The notes: generated by a model from the letters alone, not told the origin. Positions 46,293 through 55,742 are shown, counted from the stretch's first letter. The stretch is 55,940 nt of DNA from Phenylobacterium sp. (GCF_030697305.1 NZ_JAUYQL010000068.1:1-55940), one strand, 5' to 3'. A program made the numbers and translations.

Positions 46293-46329
46293 GGTGGAAG
46301 GGCGTCGCGAGCGCCTATAGGCTGCGGCC

Positions 46330-47133
46330 ATGACCTACATGGAGAAGGTGGTCCAGTGGCTGCGCCAGCGGCTGGACCGCGAGCCGCCGCTGGCCGACCC
46401 GCGCGAGCTGAGTCAGGCGCTGCGGGTGTTGGCGCTGTGGCGCGCCTCGGTGGTGGTCGACGCCTACGTCCGCCATCACGGCCTGAAGGTCTACCAGGGG
46501 CCGTTCGAGGGCATGGAGTATGTGCGCGAGGCGACTGAAGGGGCCATCGCGCCCCGGCTGATCGGCTCCTACGAGTCGGAGCTGCATCCGCACCTGGAGC
46601 GCCTGATCGCCGCCGACCTGGACTGCGTCGTCGATGTGGGGTGCGCCGAGGGCTACTACGCCGTCGGCCTGGCGCGGCGCATGCCGAACGCGGTGGTCTA
46701 CGCCTATGACATCAACGCGGCGGCCCGTGCGGCCTGTGTCGAGCTCGCCGCGCGCAACGGCGTGGGCGACCGGGTGGTGGTGCGCGAGCTGTTCGAACCA
46801 CAGGCGCTGGCCGAGTTCGAGGGTCGGCGCGTGCTGCTGATGATGGACGTGGAGGGCGCCGAGGACGACCTGCTGCGGCCTGACCTGGCGCCGGCGATGG
46901 CGGGGATGGACATCATCGTCGAGACCCACGACGTCTACCGGCCCGGCGTGCTGGAGCGGATCACCGAACGCTTCGCCACCACCCACGACATCCTGCGGCT
47001 GGACCAGGAGGGCAAGGGCCACGCGCTACCGCCCTGGCTGCGCGGCGCGGCGCATCTCGACCAGTTGCTGGCGGTGTGGGAGTGGCGGGCCTTGGCGACG
47101 CCCTGGCTGGTGATGACGCCTAAGCGGCGCTGA
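46330..47133 (+). CDS. SAM-dependent methyltransferase-like protein
   Basis: A 267-residue protein. A class I SAM-binding motif DVGCAEGYYAVGLA (about 101-114), an acidic loop (VYAYDINAAA) and LLMMDVEGAEDDLL, the FkbM-like mark, are present. The N-terminal 90 residues are helical and unassigned. It ends in 14 bases of overlap with the convergent DNA glycosylase-like gene. The substrate is unknown; it is not in the sugar operon. Confidence 0.82.
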   Translation: MTYMEKVVQWLRQRLDREPPLADPRELSQALRVLALWRASVVVDAYVRHHGLKVYQGPFEGMEYVREATEGAIAPRLIGSYESELHPHLERLIAADLDCVVDVGCAEGYYAVGLARRMPNAVVYAYDINAAARAACVELAARNGVGDRVVVRELFEPQALAEFEGRRVLLMMDVEGAEDDLLRPDLAPAMAGMDIIVETHDVYRPGVLERITERFATTHDILRLDQEGKGHALPPWLRGAAHLDQLLAVWEWRALATPWLVMTPKRR

Positions 47134-48334
47134 GCGCGAGGGACAGCGCTGGCGCGAGGTCGCCGGAAGGCTGGGCCCGGACGTCGGCCAGCCCCAGCCA
47201 GCCCGCCATCAACCGAAGCTCGGCGGCCAGCAGCTCCGGGGTGGCTGTCGTGGCGTCGGGCTCCGCATGCGACGACTGGACAAGCAGCACGCCCGCCTGG
47301 CGGTCAGCCTTCAGGTCGACGCGCGCCGTGATCGCCTCGCCCTGCAGGAACGGCAGGACGTAGTAGCCGTGGGTGCGCTTGTGCGCAGGCGTGTAGATCT
47401 CCAACCGGACGCGCACGCCGAACAGCCGTTCGGTGCGTTCGCGAAACCAGATCAGGTTGTCGAACGGGGACAGCAACGCGTTGGCGATGATGCGCCTGGG
47501 CCGCCTGGCGTCTGGGTGGAGGAACGCAGGCTGGCCCCAGCCGTCGACGGTGACCGCCTGCAGCTCGCCGGCCTCGACCAGTTCGCCGATCCGCGCGCGG
47601 GTCTCTTGAGGTCCCATGCGGAAATAGTCGCCGAGGTCGCGGGCGGTGGCGACGCCTTGCGCGGCCGCCGCGATGCGGATCAGCGCGCGCTGGGCCTCGT
47701 CGCGCGGCGGCGTCGGGACGGCTGAGATGGCCTTGGGCAGCACCTTGTCAGGCAGGCCATAGACGCGCTCGAAGGTCCTGCGTCGGGTCTGAGTGGTCAG
47801 AGCCCCCGCCCAGAACAGGCATTCCACCGCGCGCTTAGCGTCGCTCCAGCCCCACCAGCCGCCGCGTCCCTTGGCCCCCAGCTCCAGCTCGCCGGCCGAC
47901 AGCGGGCCGCGCGCCGCGACCTGCGCCAGGGCGTCGGCGATCACGCCGGGATGCTCGCGCATGAACTGGGCGATGCCCTTCCAGGCGCCGACCCCTTCTC
48001 GTGCGTCCTGCATCCGCCAGCGCAGCAAAGGCTGGGTGCCCAGCGGGAGCAGAGAGGCCTCGTGCCCCCAGTACTCGAACAGCGCCGGGCGCTTGCCCCA
48101 GGCCAGTGTCTCCAGAGCCTCGCGGGGATAGGCGCCCAGCCGCGAGAACAGCGGCATGTAGTGGGTGCGCGTCACCACATTGACCGAGTCGATCTGCACC
48201 ACGCCCAGGGCGTCGATCGCACGGAGCAGGCGCGCAGGACCCACCGGCCCGCTCGGGCGCGGCGCGGCGAAACCCTGCGCCCCCAGTGCGATCCGCCGGG
48301 CTTCGCGCGCGCTCAGGACTCCTTCACGGCTCAC
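47120..48334 (-). CDS. YcaQ-family (crosslink repair) DNA glycosylase-like protein
   Basis: A 404-residue member of the YcaQ/AlkX winged-helix family. The QxD catalytic motif is visible as Gln47-Ile-Asp49 (VVQIDSVNVV); THYMPLFSRLG and PALFEYWGHEASLLP follow as in the family. E. coli YcaQ repairs nitrogen-mustard interstrand crosslinks. The GTG at 48334 overlaps the stop of the preceding aldo/keto reductase gene (GTGA); longer upstream frames run into that gene. Confidence 0.88.
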   Translation of the reverse strand: MSREGVLSAREARRIALGAQGFAAPRPSGPVGPARLLRAIDALGVVQIDSVNVVTRTHYMPLFSRLGAYPREALETLAWGKRPALFEYWGHEASLLPLGTQPLLRWRMQDAREGVGAWKGIAQFMREHPGVIADALAQVAARGPLSAGELELGAKGRGGWWGWSDAKRAVECLFWAGALTTQTRRRTFERVYGLPDKVLPKAISAVPTPPRDEAQRALIRIAAAAQGVATARDLGDYFRMGPQETRARIGELVEAGELQAVTVDGWGQPAFLHPDARRPRRIIANALLSPFDNLIWFRERTERLFGVRVRLEIYTPAHKRTHGYYVLPFLQGEAITARVDLKADRQAGVLLVQSSHAEPDATTATPELLAAELRLMAGWLGLADVRAQPSGDLAPALSLALSAA

Positions 48335-49311
48335 GCGTGGTCGAGCACCGGCTTGGACGCGTAGGGCGCCTCGAGTGCGGCGACCTCTTCGGGCGTCAGC
48401 TTGAAGTCCGACGCGGTGATCACTTCGTCGAGCTGGCCGAGCTTCGAGGCTCCGACGATCGGCGAAGTGATCGCCGGATTGTTCAGCACCCAGGCCAGCG
48501 CCACCTGCATGTTGGTCGCGCCGCGGTCCTGCGCGACCTTGCTGACCGCCTCGACCACCGCGTAGTCGGCGTCGCGGAAATACAGGCGATCGGCGAAGGC
48601 GTCGGTGCGCGCCCGCTCGGTGTTGCCCTGTCTTGGACCGGCGCGGCCGCCGGCCAGGAACCCGCGCGCCAGCGGCGACCAGGGGATCACGCCGACGCCC
48701 TCGGCCTTGCACAACGGCAGCATCTCGCGCTCTTCCTCGCGATAGACGAGGTTGTACTGCGGCTGCATCGAGACGAACTTCGCCCAGCCGTTCTTCTCCG
48801 ACACCGACAGCATCTTGGCGAACTGCCAGGCGTACATGGACGAGGCGCCGATGTAGCGGGCCTTGCCCGCGCGCACGACGTCGTTCAGCGCCTCCATCGT
48901 CTCCTCGATCGGCGTGTCGTAGTCGAAGCGGTGGATCTGATAGAGGTCGACATAGTCGGTCCCCAGCCGCTTCAGGCTGGCGTCGATGGCTTCCAGGATG
49001 TGTTTGCGCGACAGGCCCTTTTGGTTGGCGCCCGGCCCCATCTCGCCGTGCACCTTGGTGGCAAGCACGACCTCCTCGCGCTTGGCGTAGGTGCGCAGCG
49101 CCTTGCCGGTGACCTCTTCGCTGACGCCCTGCGAATAGACGTCGGCTGTGTCGAAGAAGTTGATCCCCCGCTCGATCGCCAGCTTGAAGAAGGGCATGGC
49201 TTCGGCCTCGTCCAGCACCCAGCTCCGCCACTGGCTGGTTCCGTAGGTCATGCATCCCAGGCAAAGGCGCGAGACCTTCAGGCCGGTGTTTCCAAGCCGC
49301 ACATAGTCCAT
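48331..49311 (-). CDS. Aldo/keto reductase
   Basis: A 326-residue NADPH-dependent reductase of the AKR fold. The catalytic tetrad is visible as Asp54 (FFDTADVY), Tyr59, Lys86 (ATKVHG) and the histidine of YQIHRFD; the C-terminal VALAWVLNNPAITSPIVGA binds NADPH. AAGGGAGA precedes the ATG. It resembles YghZ/YajO-type members; the substrate is unknown. Coupled to the DNA glycosylase-like gene. Confidence 0.93.
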   Translation of the reverse strand: MDYVRLGNTGLKVSRLCLGCMTYGTSQWRSWVLDEAEAMPFFKLAIERGINFFDTADVYSQGVSEEVTGKALRTYAKREEVVLATKVHGEMGPGANQKGLSRKHILEAIDASLKRLGTDYVDLYQIHRFDYDTPIEETMEALNDVVRAGKARYIGASSMYAWQFAKMLSVSEKNGWAKFVSMQPQYNLVYREEEREMLPLCKAEGVGVIPWSPLARGFLAGGRAGPRQGNTERARTDAFADRLYFRDADYAVVEAVSKVAQDRGATNMQVALAWVLNNPAITSPIVGASKLGQLDEVITASDFKLTPEEVAALEAPYASKPVLDHA

Positions 49312-49486
49312 CGGGCGTCTCCCTTATGGTTCGTTCCGTCTGATCGGCGGAGTTGTCGGTTTCTTCTGGCGGATCGTCGGCGCGACGGCGGCGCCTCGGC
49401 CCGGCGCCGCGAAGCTGACAGCGGCGACCTCGCGGCCTACACCCTGAGGGAGCGCAAGCCACGCTGGCAAGCAGGAGAATCGTAAA

Positions 49487-50260
49487 ATGACCGCCGCCCT
49501 GGTCCTCGTCGAGCGCCCCCGCGACGGGCTCGCCGTCGTCACCCTGAACCGCCCCGAGGCGATGAATGCACTGTCGACGGCGCTGCGCCGAGAGATCGTG
49601 GCGGCGTTCCAGGCCTTGTGCGCGGATCCGACGGCGAGGGTGGTGGTGCTGACCGGTGCGGGCAGGGGCTTCTGCGCCGGCCTCGACCTGCGCGAGATCG
49701 GGGCCGACGCCAGCAAGGTGGTGTCGGAGGCCGCCGACGACCCGGTGGCCGCCGTGCTGGCTTTCACCGGCCCGGTGATCGGTGCGATCAACGGCGTGGC
49801 GATCACCGGCGGCCTGGAGCTGGCCCTGGCCTGCGACGTTCGTATCGCCAGCGAGACCGCGCGCTTCGCCGACACCCATGGCCGCGTCGGCGTGATGCCG
49901 GGCTGGGGCCTGTCGCAGAAGCTCAGTCGGATGATTGGCCTGCCGCGCGCCAAGGAGATGGCGTTCACTGGCAACTTCGTGCCCGCCGCCAAGGCCGAGG
50001 CCTGGGGCCTGGTGAACCGGGTGGTCTCAGGCGAAGAGCTGATGAGCGAGGCGCTGGCCCTGGCCGACGACATGCTGTCGCTCGATCCGGCGATGCTGCC
50101 GAAGTACAAGGCGCTGATCGACGACGGCTACGCGCTGCCGTTCGGCGAGGCTCTGGCGCTGGAGGCGGCCCGCGCCAACGAACACAACAACGCCCTGTCG
50201 TCCGGCGACCTGGGCGCGCGGCGCGAGGCGGTGGTGGCCCGCGGGCGCGTCCAGACCTGA
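49487..50260 (+). CDS. Enoyl-CoA hydratase/isomerase (crotonase) family protein
   Basis: A 257-residue crotonase-fold protein with the oxyanion-hole segments GAGRGFCAGLDLREIG and NGVAITGGLELALACD. The first catalytic Glu (in GGLELALAC) is present; at the place of the second, family crotonases have PEINLG and this protein has THGRVG, so a simple hydratase reaction is doubtful. Its relatives in actinobacteria and alphaproteobacteria carry the same change. GGAG lies nine bases before the ATG. Unlinked to a beta-oxidation operon. Confidence 0.88.
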   Translation: MTAALVLVERPRDGLAVVTLNRPEAMNALSTALRREIVAAFQALCADPTARVVVLTGAGRGFCAGLDLREIGADASKVVSEAADDPVAAVLAFTGPVIGAINGVAITGGLELALACDVRIASETARFADTHGRVGVMPGWGLSQKLSRMIGLPRAKEMAFTGNFVPAAKAEAWGLVNRVVSGEELMSEALALADDMLSLDPAMLPKYKALIDDGYALPFGEALALEAARANEHNNALSSGDLGARREAVVARGRVQT

Positions 50261-50266
50261 GCGCGC

Positions 50267-51349
50267 TCAGGCGAGCGGCTTCACCCGGTTGACGTGGCCC
50301 ATCTTGCGGCCGGCCTTGGCCTCGCGCTTGCCGTAGAGGTGGATGCGGGTCTCGGGCTCGCCCGCGAACCGCGCCCAGCCGTTGGCCTCTTCGCCCAGCA
50401 GGTTCAGCATCTCTACCTGCGCGACTGCACGCGTGGGCCCGAGCGGCCAGCCGGCTACGGCGCGCACGTGCTGCTCGAACTGGTCGACCTCGCAACCGTC
50501 CTGGGTCCAATGGCCGGTGTTGTGGACGCGGGGGGCGATCTCGTTGACCAGCAGTTCGCCGTCCTTCAGCTCGAACAGCTCGACCCCCAGCACGCCGACG
50601 TAGTCGAGGCCGGTGAGGATCTGCGCAGCGATTCGCTCGGCCTTGGCGCGGGTGGCGGCGGTGGCGCGGGCCGGCGCGATCGTGCGGCGCAGCACGCCGT
50701 GCTCATGATGGTTCTCACCCAGTGGATAGGTGGCGATCGCGCCGTCGCGACCGCGCGCGGCGATGATCGACAGCTCGCGCACGAAGTCGGCCGGCGCCTC
50801 CAGGATCACCGGGCGCGCGCCCAGTTCGGCGAACACGCGGGCGGCGTCGGCGGCGTGCTCGACCCAGCGCTGACCCTTGCCGTCGTAGCCGTCTCGGCGA
50901 GTCTTCATCAGCACCGGCGCGCCCAGGCGGGCGACGCCCTCGCTCGCTTCCTCGGCGCTGTCGGCGGCGGCGAAGGCGACGGTGCGAACGCCCGCGGCGT
51001 TGAGGAAGGTCTTCTCGTCGACGCGGTCCTGGGCCACGGCCAGCGCCTGGGGGCCGGGGGCCACGGCGACGCCCAGCGCGGTCAGGCTCTCGACCGACGC
51101 GGCGGGCACGTTCTCGAACTCGAAGGTGACCACCTGGGCGAGCCCGGCCAAGGTCCGCAGCGCCTCTGTGTCGTCATAGGCGGCGGTGATCAGGTGGGCG
51201 GCGACCCGGCCGGCCGGCGCGTCGGGATCGGGATCGAGGATCGCCACGTCGAAGCCCAGCCTGCCGGCGGCCAAGGCCAGCATGCGGCCGAGCTGGCCGC
51301 CGCCGAGGATCCCCAGAACGGCGCCGGGGGCGAGAGGTTCGAACGCCAT
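50267..51349 (-). CDS. purK: N5-carboxyaminoimidazole ribonucleotide synthase
   Basis: ATP-grasp enzyme of purine synthesis that carboxylates AIR to N5-CAIR, the substrate of PurE. The 360-residue product begins with LGILGGGQLGRMLA; VTFEFENVP, MKTRRDGYDGKGQ and NEIAPRVHNTGHWT are typical. The ATG at 51349 is five bases after the purE stop, so the pair forms an operon. Confidence 0.96.
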   Translation of the reverse strand: MAFEPLAPGAVLGILGGGQLGRMLALAAGRLGFDVAILDPDPDAPAGRVAAHLITAAYDDTEALRTLAGLAQVVTFEFENVPAASVESLTALGVAVAPGPQALAVAQDRVDEKTFLNAAGVRTVAFAAADSAEEASEGVARLGAPVLMKTRRDGYDGKGQRWVEHAADAARVFAELGARPVILEAPADFVRELSIIAARGRDGAIATYPLGENHHEHGVLRRTIAPARATAATRAKAERIAAQILTGLDYVGVLGVELFELKDGELLVNEIAPRVHNTGHWTQDGCEVDQFEQHVRAVAGWPLGPTRAVAQVEMLNLLGEEANGWARFAGEPETRIHLYGKREAKAGRKMGHVNRVKPLA

Positions 51350-51354
51350 GCGGC

Positions 51355-51861
51355 TCAGGCGTCTTCGACGGTGTCGGACACGGCCGCAGTCTGGCGGCGG
51401 CGCAGTTCGACCAGCCGCTCGCTGAGCGCGGGATCCGACAGCGCCAGGATCTGGGCCGCCAGCAGGCCGGCGTTGCGTGCGCCCGCCTCGCCGATCGCCA
51501 AGGCGCCGACCGGCACGCCGCCGGGCATCTGGACGATGGACAACAGGCTGTCCATGCCCTTGAGCGCCTTGCTCTCGATGGGCACGCCCAGCACAGGAAG
51601 TTCGGTCAGGGAGGCGGTCATGCCGGGCAGGTGCGCGGCGCCGCCGGCCCCGGCGATGATCACCTTCACGCCTCGCGCCTTGGCGGTGGTGGCGAACGCG
51701 TACATCCGCTGCGGCGTGCGATGGGCGGACACCACCTTGGCCTCGTAGGCGACGCCCAGGCTGTCCAGGGATTCCGCCGCCGCGCGCATCGTCGGCCAGT
51801 CGGACCGGCTGCCCATGATGATCGCGACCGGCGCGGCCCGATCGGGGATGGTCTCGGCCAT
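51355..51861 (-). CDS. purE: N5-carboxyaminoimidazole ribonucleotide mutase
   Basis: The 168-residue class I PurE that converts N5-CAIR to CAIR. Family marks: [12 protein letters not shown] at the N-terminus, [27 protein letters not shown] and the GVPIES loop. The ATG at 51861 gives the standard length; longer frames to 51978 would overlap the diguanylate cyclase gene. Followed directly by purK. Confidence 0.96.
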   Translation of the reverse strand: MAETIPDRAAPVAIIMGSRSDWPTMRAAAESLDSLGVAYEAKVVSAHRTPQRMYAFATTAKARGVKVIIAGAGGAAHLPGMTASLTELPVLGVPIESKALKGMDSLLSIVQMPGGVPVGALAIGEAGARNAGLLAAQILALSDPALSERLVELRRRQTAAVSDTVEDA

Positions 51862-51929
51862 CTGAACTACGCCCCTGCGACGAAAGGCGCGGAGTATAGG
51901 GCGGGGCTTTGCGCCCGCAACCAGGACGG

Positions 51930-51956
51930 CTAAGATTCCTAAGGTCCCTAAAACCA
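51930..51956 (+). repeat. Three 9-base CTAA-phased direct repeats before the diguanylate cyclase gene
   Basis: CTAAG at 51930, CTAAG at 51939 and CTAAA at 51948 recur exactly every nine bases, in a locally AT-richer patch 12 bases before the diguanylate cyclase ATG and within the intergenic region divergent from purE. Possibly regulatory; possibly chance. Confidence 0.35.
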
Positions 51957-51967
51957 AGGCTGATTCC

Positions 51968-52690
51968 ATGCGGATCACCGGTGCGCGAACCGATCCCTAT
52001 GCGGCGGGCGCAGCCGCGCCTGCGGCGCCGCAGGCCCGCGCCGTCGCCGCGCCCGCGCAGGCTGCGCCGGTGGACCGCGCCGACTTCCTGGGCGTGGGCG
52101 CTGCGGAGCTGACGCCGGCGGTGCAGGCGGCGCTCACCGCCCTGCTCAGCGAACTGGAGTCCCTGCGGGGTGAAGTCACGCGACTGAAGGAACAGCTCGG
52201 TTCGGCCATGGAGCTGGCCGACCGCGACGCCCTGACCCCTTTGCTGAACCGACGAGCGTTCCTGCGCGAACTGCACCGTGTGCGCACCTTCGCGCAGCGC
52301 TACGGCGGGCCGGCCAGCCTGGTCTATTTCGATCTGGACGGGTTCAAGTCGGTAAACGACCGCTTCGGCCATGCGGCCGGCGACGCGGCGCTGCAGGCGG
52401 TGGCCGAGCGGCTGAGCGCGAATGTGCGCGAGTCCGATGTGGTCGGGCGCATGGGCGGCGACGAGTTCGCGGTGATCCTGGTGCAGGCCGACGCCGCCGC
52501 GGCGGAGGCCAAAGCCCAGGCGCTGGTCGCGGCGATCGAGGCCGCGCCGATCGAGTTCGGCGAATGGACCGCGCCGTTGCACGTCTCGTACGGCGTCACC
52601 CAGATCGAGCCCGACAGCGATCCCGAGGCCACCCTGGCCATCGTCGACGCGGCGATGTTCGCCCGCAAGCGCGCGCGGCGGGAGGGGTAG
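51968..52690 (+). CDS. Diguanylate cyclase (GGDEF domain)
   Basis: A 240-residue protein making cyclic di-GMP. An alanine/proline-rich N-terminus (1-45) and a short coiled coil (about 50-80) precede a full GGDEF domain: [11 protein letters not shown] (metal-binding aspartates near 122), active site GGDEF at 163-167, and an allosteric I-site RESD at 154-157, five residues upstream as usual. No membrane segment; the coiled coil would provide the dimer. The N-terminal layout resembles Caulobacter DgcB. Its direct neighbour upstream is purE, divergent. Confidence 0.94.
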   Translation: MRITGARTDPYAAGAAAPAAPQARAVAAPAQAAPVDRADFLGVGAAELTPAVQAALTALLSELESLRGEVTRLKEQLGSAMELADRDALTPLLNRRAFLRELHRVRTFAQRYGGPASLVYFDLDGFKSVNDRFGHAAGDAALQAVAERLSANVRESDVVGRMGGDEFAVILVQADAAAAEAKAQALVAAIEAAPIEFGEWTAPLHVSYGVTQIEPDSDPEATLAIVDAAMFARKRARREG

Positions 52691-52693
52691 GGA

Positions 52694-53080
52694 CTACTCC
52701 GCAGCCTCGGTCACCGGGAACGCGACGCCGGGCAGATAGAGTTGAACGGGACGGATCTCGTACACCGCCGTCGGGTTTGCGCGGCGCAGGTCGCGGGCGG
52801 CCTGGATCGCCGCCGCCTGATCGGCGCAGTCGACCACATAGAGCCCCAGCAGTTGCTCCTTGGTCTCGGCGAACGGTCCGTCGATCACCATGCCCACGCC
52901 GGGGCCGCGCAGCGTCACTGCGCGCGCCGTGCCGCCCAGCCGCGCGGCGGGGCCCAGCCGCCCCGCTTCGTGGAGCGCGTCGTGGACCTTTTGCAACTCG
53001 ACCATGAGTGCGGCGTCCTCGTCAGGCGTCCAGGACGTGACCAGGTCTTCCTCGTGATAGGCCAGGATCGCGTAGAGCAT
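52694..53080 (-). CDS. YCII-related (DGPF) family protein
   Basis: A 128-residue YCII-domain protein with the DGPF mark (MVIDGPFAETKEQLLGLYVVD) and a conserved MLYAILAYHEE start. Such proteins often sit beside ECF sigma factors; none is visible here. AAGGTG lies upstream of the ATG. Function unknown. Confidence 0.9.
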   Translation of the reverse strand: MLYAILAYHEEDLVTSWTPDEDAALMVELQKVHDALHEAGRLGPAARLGGTARAVTLRGPGVGMVIDGPFAETKEQLLGLYVVDCADQAAAIQAARDLRRANPTAVYEIRPVQLYLPGVAFPVTEAAE

Positions 53081-53102
53081 GCGGCGTCACCTTCTCATCC
53101 AA

Positions 53103-53118
53103 AGGGCGAAGTCGCCCT
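53103..53118 (-). terminator. Possible weak terminator hairpin between the membrane protein and YCII genes
   Basis: AGGGCGA/TCGCCCT form a seven-pair stem with a two-base spacer, 39 bases after the membrane protein stop on the minus strand, followed only by TTTGG. The short T run makes this a weak or Rho-assisted terminator at best. Confidence 0.35.
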
Positions 53119-53156
53119 AAGGACGCGCCCGCCATGGCTTTCCCGACATCCTCGCG

Positions 53157-53927
53157 TCAGGCTGCGCCCAGCCGGCCGAGCAGCGTGGCGAGCGCATCCC
53201 ACTGCGGCGTGGCGGCGATCAATGGGCGGGTGAGCTGGACGGCCAGCAGCGCCAGCCCTCCAACCACATAGACCCGGTGCGGCCGACCGCGCGTGCGCCA
53301 GTCGAACACCAGCACGGCCACGATCAGCAGGTCCGCGACGATCGCCGGCGGAACGGTGACGAACACCGGCGGCACCACCGGTTGTCCCGGGGGCGCCGGC
53401 GGGGCGAGAAAGGTCAGGAACCAGCGCGCGATCGGTGCGTCGAGCAGCGAGATCGTCGCCAGCAGCATCAACCGCTTGTGGGTCTCAGGGTCGCGCACCT
53501 TGGCGATGGCCAGTGTGAAGACGACCGCGAAGAAGATGATCCCGCTGACCTGCACCCAGGAGAAGGCGCGGATCGCCGGCCCCATGCCCAACGGCTCGAG
53601 CTGATTGATCCGGAAGATCGCGGTGGTGAAAACGGTGAACACCATGCCGGTGGCGATGGCGACGCCCAGCACGCCCCATTCCCGGTGGGCCAGTGTCCGG
53701 CCACGGCTGACCAGCCAGGTCTGGGCGCACAGGAACAGCGTCCACGAGAAGAACAGCAGGCCGTGGACATGCACCAGAGGCGGCGCGGCGAACTTGCCGT
53801 TCGCCAATGGCAGGAAGTAGGTGGGCGCGAAGCCCAGCACGGCGACGGCGAGGCAGGTGAACGCCATCGTCAGGTAGAAGCTTCTGCCGCTCGCGGCGGC
53901 GGTTGCAGCGGATTGGGCGCTGGCCAT
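53157..53927 (-). CDS. Conserved membrane protein of unknown function
   Basis: A 256-residue protein with about seven predicted transmembrane segments and a short alanine/serine-rich N-terminus. Conserved-looking histidines in APPLVHVHGLLFFSW and TLAHREWG could bind a metal or haem, but I do not recognise a named family. Confidence 0.75.
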   Translation of the reverse strand: MASAQSAATAAASGRSFYLTMAFTCLAVAVLGFAPTYFLPLANGKFAAPPLVHVHGLLFFSWTLFLCAQTWLVSRGRTLAHREWGVLGVAIATGMVFTVFTTAIFRINQLEPLGMGPAIRAFSWVQVSGIIFFAVVFTLAIAKVRDPETHKRLMLLATISLLDAPIARWFLTFLAPPAPPGQPVVPPVFVTVPPAIVADLLIVAVLVFDWRTRGRPHRVYVVGGLALLAVQLTRPLIAATPQWDALATLLGRLGAA

Positions 53928-54048
53928 GAAACGATCCCCGAGATCAGGCGCGGAGCTTAGCCTTAGAAGCGCGGCCGGCCAATCCTGCGAGGCCGGTCAT
54001 GAGCGGCCTGGTTTGTCCCCCCGCGCTCGACGGGGTTAGGATCGCGTC

Positions 54049-54585
54049 ATGCCAGCTGACGCCCGCCCCGCCTTCGATTTCCAGCCGCATCTCGCCGGCG
54101 ACCTGGTCGACCTTCGTCCGATGCAGGCGTCCGACTGGGACGGCCTCTACGCCATCGGTTCGGACCCGCTGGTCTGGGCGCTGCATCCGGATCGCGGGCG
54201 CTATCGCGATGACGCTTTCCGCGCCTACTTCGAGGAGGGGTTGGCCTGCGGCGGCGCCTTGACGGCGGTCAGCCGCACGGACGGCGCGCTGATCGGGTCG
54301 TCGCGCTACTCGACGCTCTACACGCAAGCCGGCGAGGTCGAGATCGGCTGGACCTTCCTGGGGCGCGCCCATTGGGGCGGCCTCTACAACGCCGACATGA
54401 AGCGGCTGATGCTGGACCACGCCTTCCGGTTCGTGGACCACGTGGTCTTCCGCGTCGGCGAACACAATCTGCGCTCGCGGCGCGCGGTGGAGAAGATCGG
54501 CGCCCAGCTCACCACGCGCTCGCACACGGTGACGGTGGCCGGCCAGCCGTCGCGGCACGTGTTCTACCTCATCACCCGGCCCTAG
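54049..54585 (+). CDS. GNAT-family N-acetyltransferase (RimJ/RimL type)
   Basis: A 178-residue acetyl-CoA-dependent acyltransferase. The pattern follows RimJ-like GNATs: VDLRPMQASDWDGLYAI at the start, EVEIGWTFLGRAHWGGLYN, and the C-terminal FRVGEHNLRSRRAVEKIGA with the NxxSxRxxEKIG-type acetyl-CoA-binding helix. Substrate unknown. Confidence 0.92.
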   Translation: MPADARPAFDFQPHLAGDLVDLRPMQASDWDGLYAIGSDPLVWALHPDRGRYRDDAFRAYFEEGLACGGALTAVSRTDGALIGSSRYSTLYTQAGEVEIGWTFLGRAHWGGLYNADMKRLMLDHAFRFVDHVVFRVGEHNLRSRRAVEKIGAQLTTRSHTVTVAGQPSRHVFYLITRP

Positions 54586-54680
54586 AGAGCAAGGCGGCGA
54601 TTGTCCCCCTAAAACGGGGCGAGGCGGCGTAGGATGGGATATCGAGCGCCGATCGCACGCGCTGTTTCCGGGCCAGTATC

Positions 54681-55388
54681 ATGAGCCGATCGCCGGCGCC
54701 CCGTCATGACCTGCCGCCTGCTGTCGCCGACCTGGCTCGCCGCTGCGGGGCGCTTGCCGGCGATTGGGATTCCAGCGACGTGATCCTCACCCAGACCGGA
54801 GAGATGCGAGCAGACGCCGCCCACGACTGGGCCAGGTTCCGCGCCCGCCAGTCCATCGCGGTGGATCGGATCGGGTTCGTGTGGCGCGCGGCCACAGGCC
54901 CGCTGGGCAGTATCAGGGTGACGGATGCTCTCGATGATGCAGGCCCCAGGATCACGGTAACGGCGTTCGGCGTCCTCTCCCTTGCCCGGGTGGCGCGCGA
55001 TGCGGCGCTGACCAAGGGCGAGCTCCAGCGCTACCTTGCAGAACTTCCCCTGGCCCCGGACGCCATCCTCCACAATCCAGAGCTGGGGTGGGAGGTCATG
55101 GACGCCTCGCGTCTGCGGGTTTCGGCGATCCATCGCGGCGTCCACGCCCACGTGGACCTGACCCTCAACGCCGATGGGCTTGTGGCTTCGGCGTTCGCCC
55201 CCGACCGGCCACGCCTGGAAGGCGGCGCCGCAATCGAGCGTCCGTGGGAGGGACGCTTCACCGACTACCGGGCCCACCACGGCCGAACTCTGCCATTCGC
55301 CGCCGAAGTCGCCTGGTTCATCGATGGTCAGCGGCTGTCCGTCTGGCGTGGCGCAATGCGCACGTGGGGCTTGGCCAACGCCCGATGA
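54681..55388 (+). CDS. DUF6544-like protein
   Basis: A 235-residue protein with the segment GELQRYLAELPLAPDAILHNPELGWE, typical of the DUF6544 (formerly DUF6920) family, followed by a beta-rich half. Function unknown. It overlaps the next gene as ATGA, so the two are probably translated together. Confidence 0.75.
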   Translation: MSRSPAPRHDLPPAVADLARRCGALAGDWDSSDVILTQTGEMRADAAHDWARFRARQSIAVDRIGFVWRAATGPLGSIRVTDALDDAGPRITVTAFGVLSLARVARDAALTKGELQRYLAELPLAPDAILHNPELGWEVMDASRLRVSAIHRGVHAHVDLTLNADGLVASAFAPDRPRLEGGAAIERPWEGRFTDYRAHHGRTLPFAAEVAWFIDGQRLSVWRGAMRTWGLANAR

Positions 55389-55735
55389 CCGACGCTCAGC
55401 GCCTCACTGTCGTGCGCACGGCGCATACGGTGATCTACCTGGTGATGGCTTCGGCCGCATTCACGCTGCTCTACGCCGGCGTCAGCGGGAAGCACGGCCG
55501 ATGGCTTTGGGCGGCGGTGATGCTGATGGGCGTCGAGATCGTCGTGTTCGTCTCCAGCGGGATGCGGTGCCCCCTCACCGCCATCGCCGAGCGGAACGGC
55601 GCCACGCGAACCGGCGTTTCCGACACCCTCCTGCCCGAGCGACTGACCCGTCACACGCTGGTGTTCTTCGGGCCGTTGATCGCATTGGCGTTCGCCTTGC
55701 TGGCGGCAAGGCTGTTCTGGTTCGGATGGCGTTGA
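55385..55735 (+). CDS. Small membrane protein of unknown function
   Basis: A 116-residue protein with three predicted membrane helices and a conserved-looking SGMRCPLTAIAER segment with a cysteine between the second and third. Its start overlaps the DUF6544-like stop (ATGA). I do not recognise a named family with confidence. Confidence 0.72.
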   Translation: MTDAQRLTVVRTAHTVIYLVMASAAFTLLYAGVSGKHGRWLWAAVMLMGVEIVVFVSSGMRCPLTAIAERNGATRTGVSDTLLPERLTRHTLVFFGPLIALAFALLAARLFWFGWR

Positions 55736-55742
55736 GGCGCTT

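Noticed and set aside
50267..52582. One very long minus-strand frame joining purK to sequence past purE
   Set aside because: The upstream part is in a different frame from purE and has no motif; the purK ATG at 51349 and normal length are decisive.
54610..54625. CCCC/GGGG hairpin after the GNAT gene
   Set aside because: Four-pair stem with no following T run; expected by chance at this GC content.
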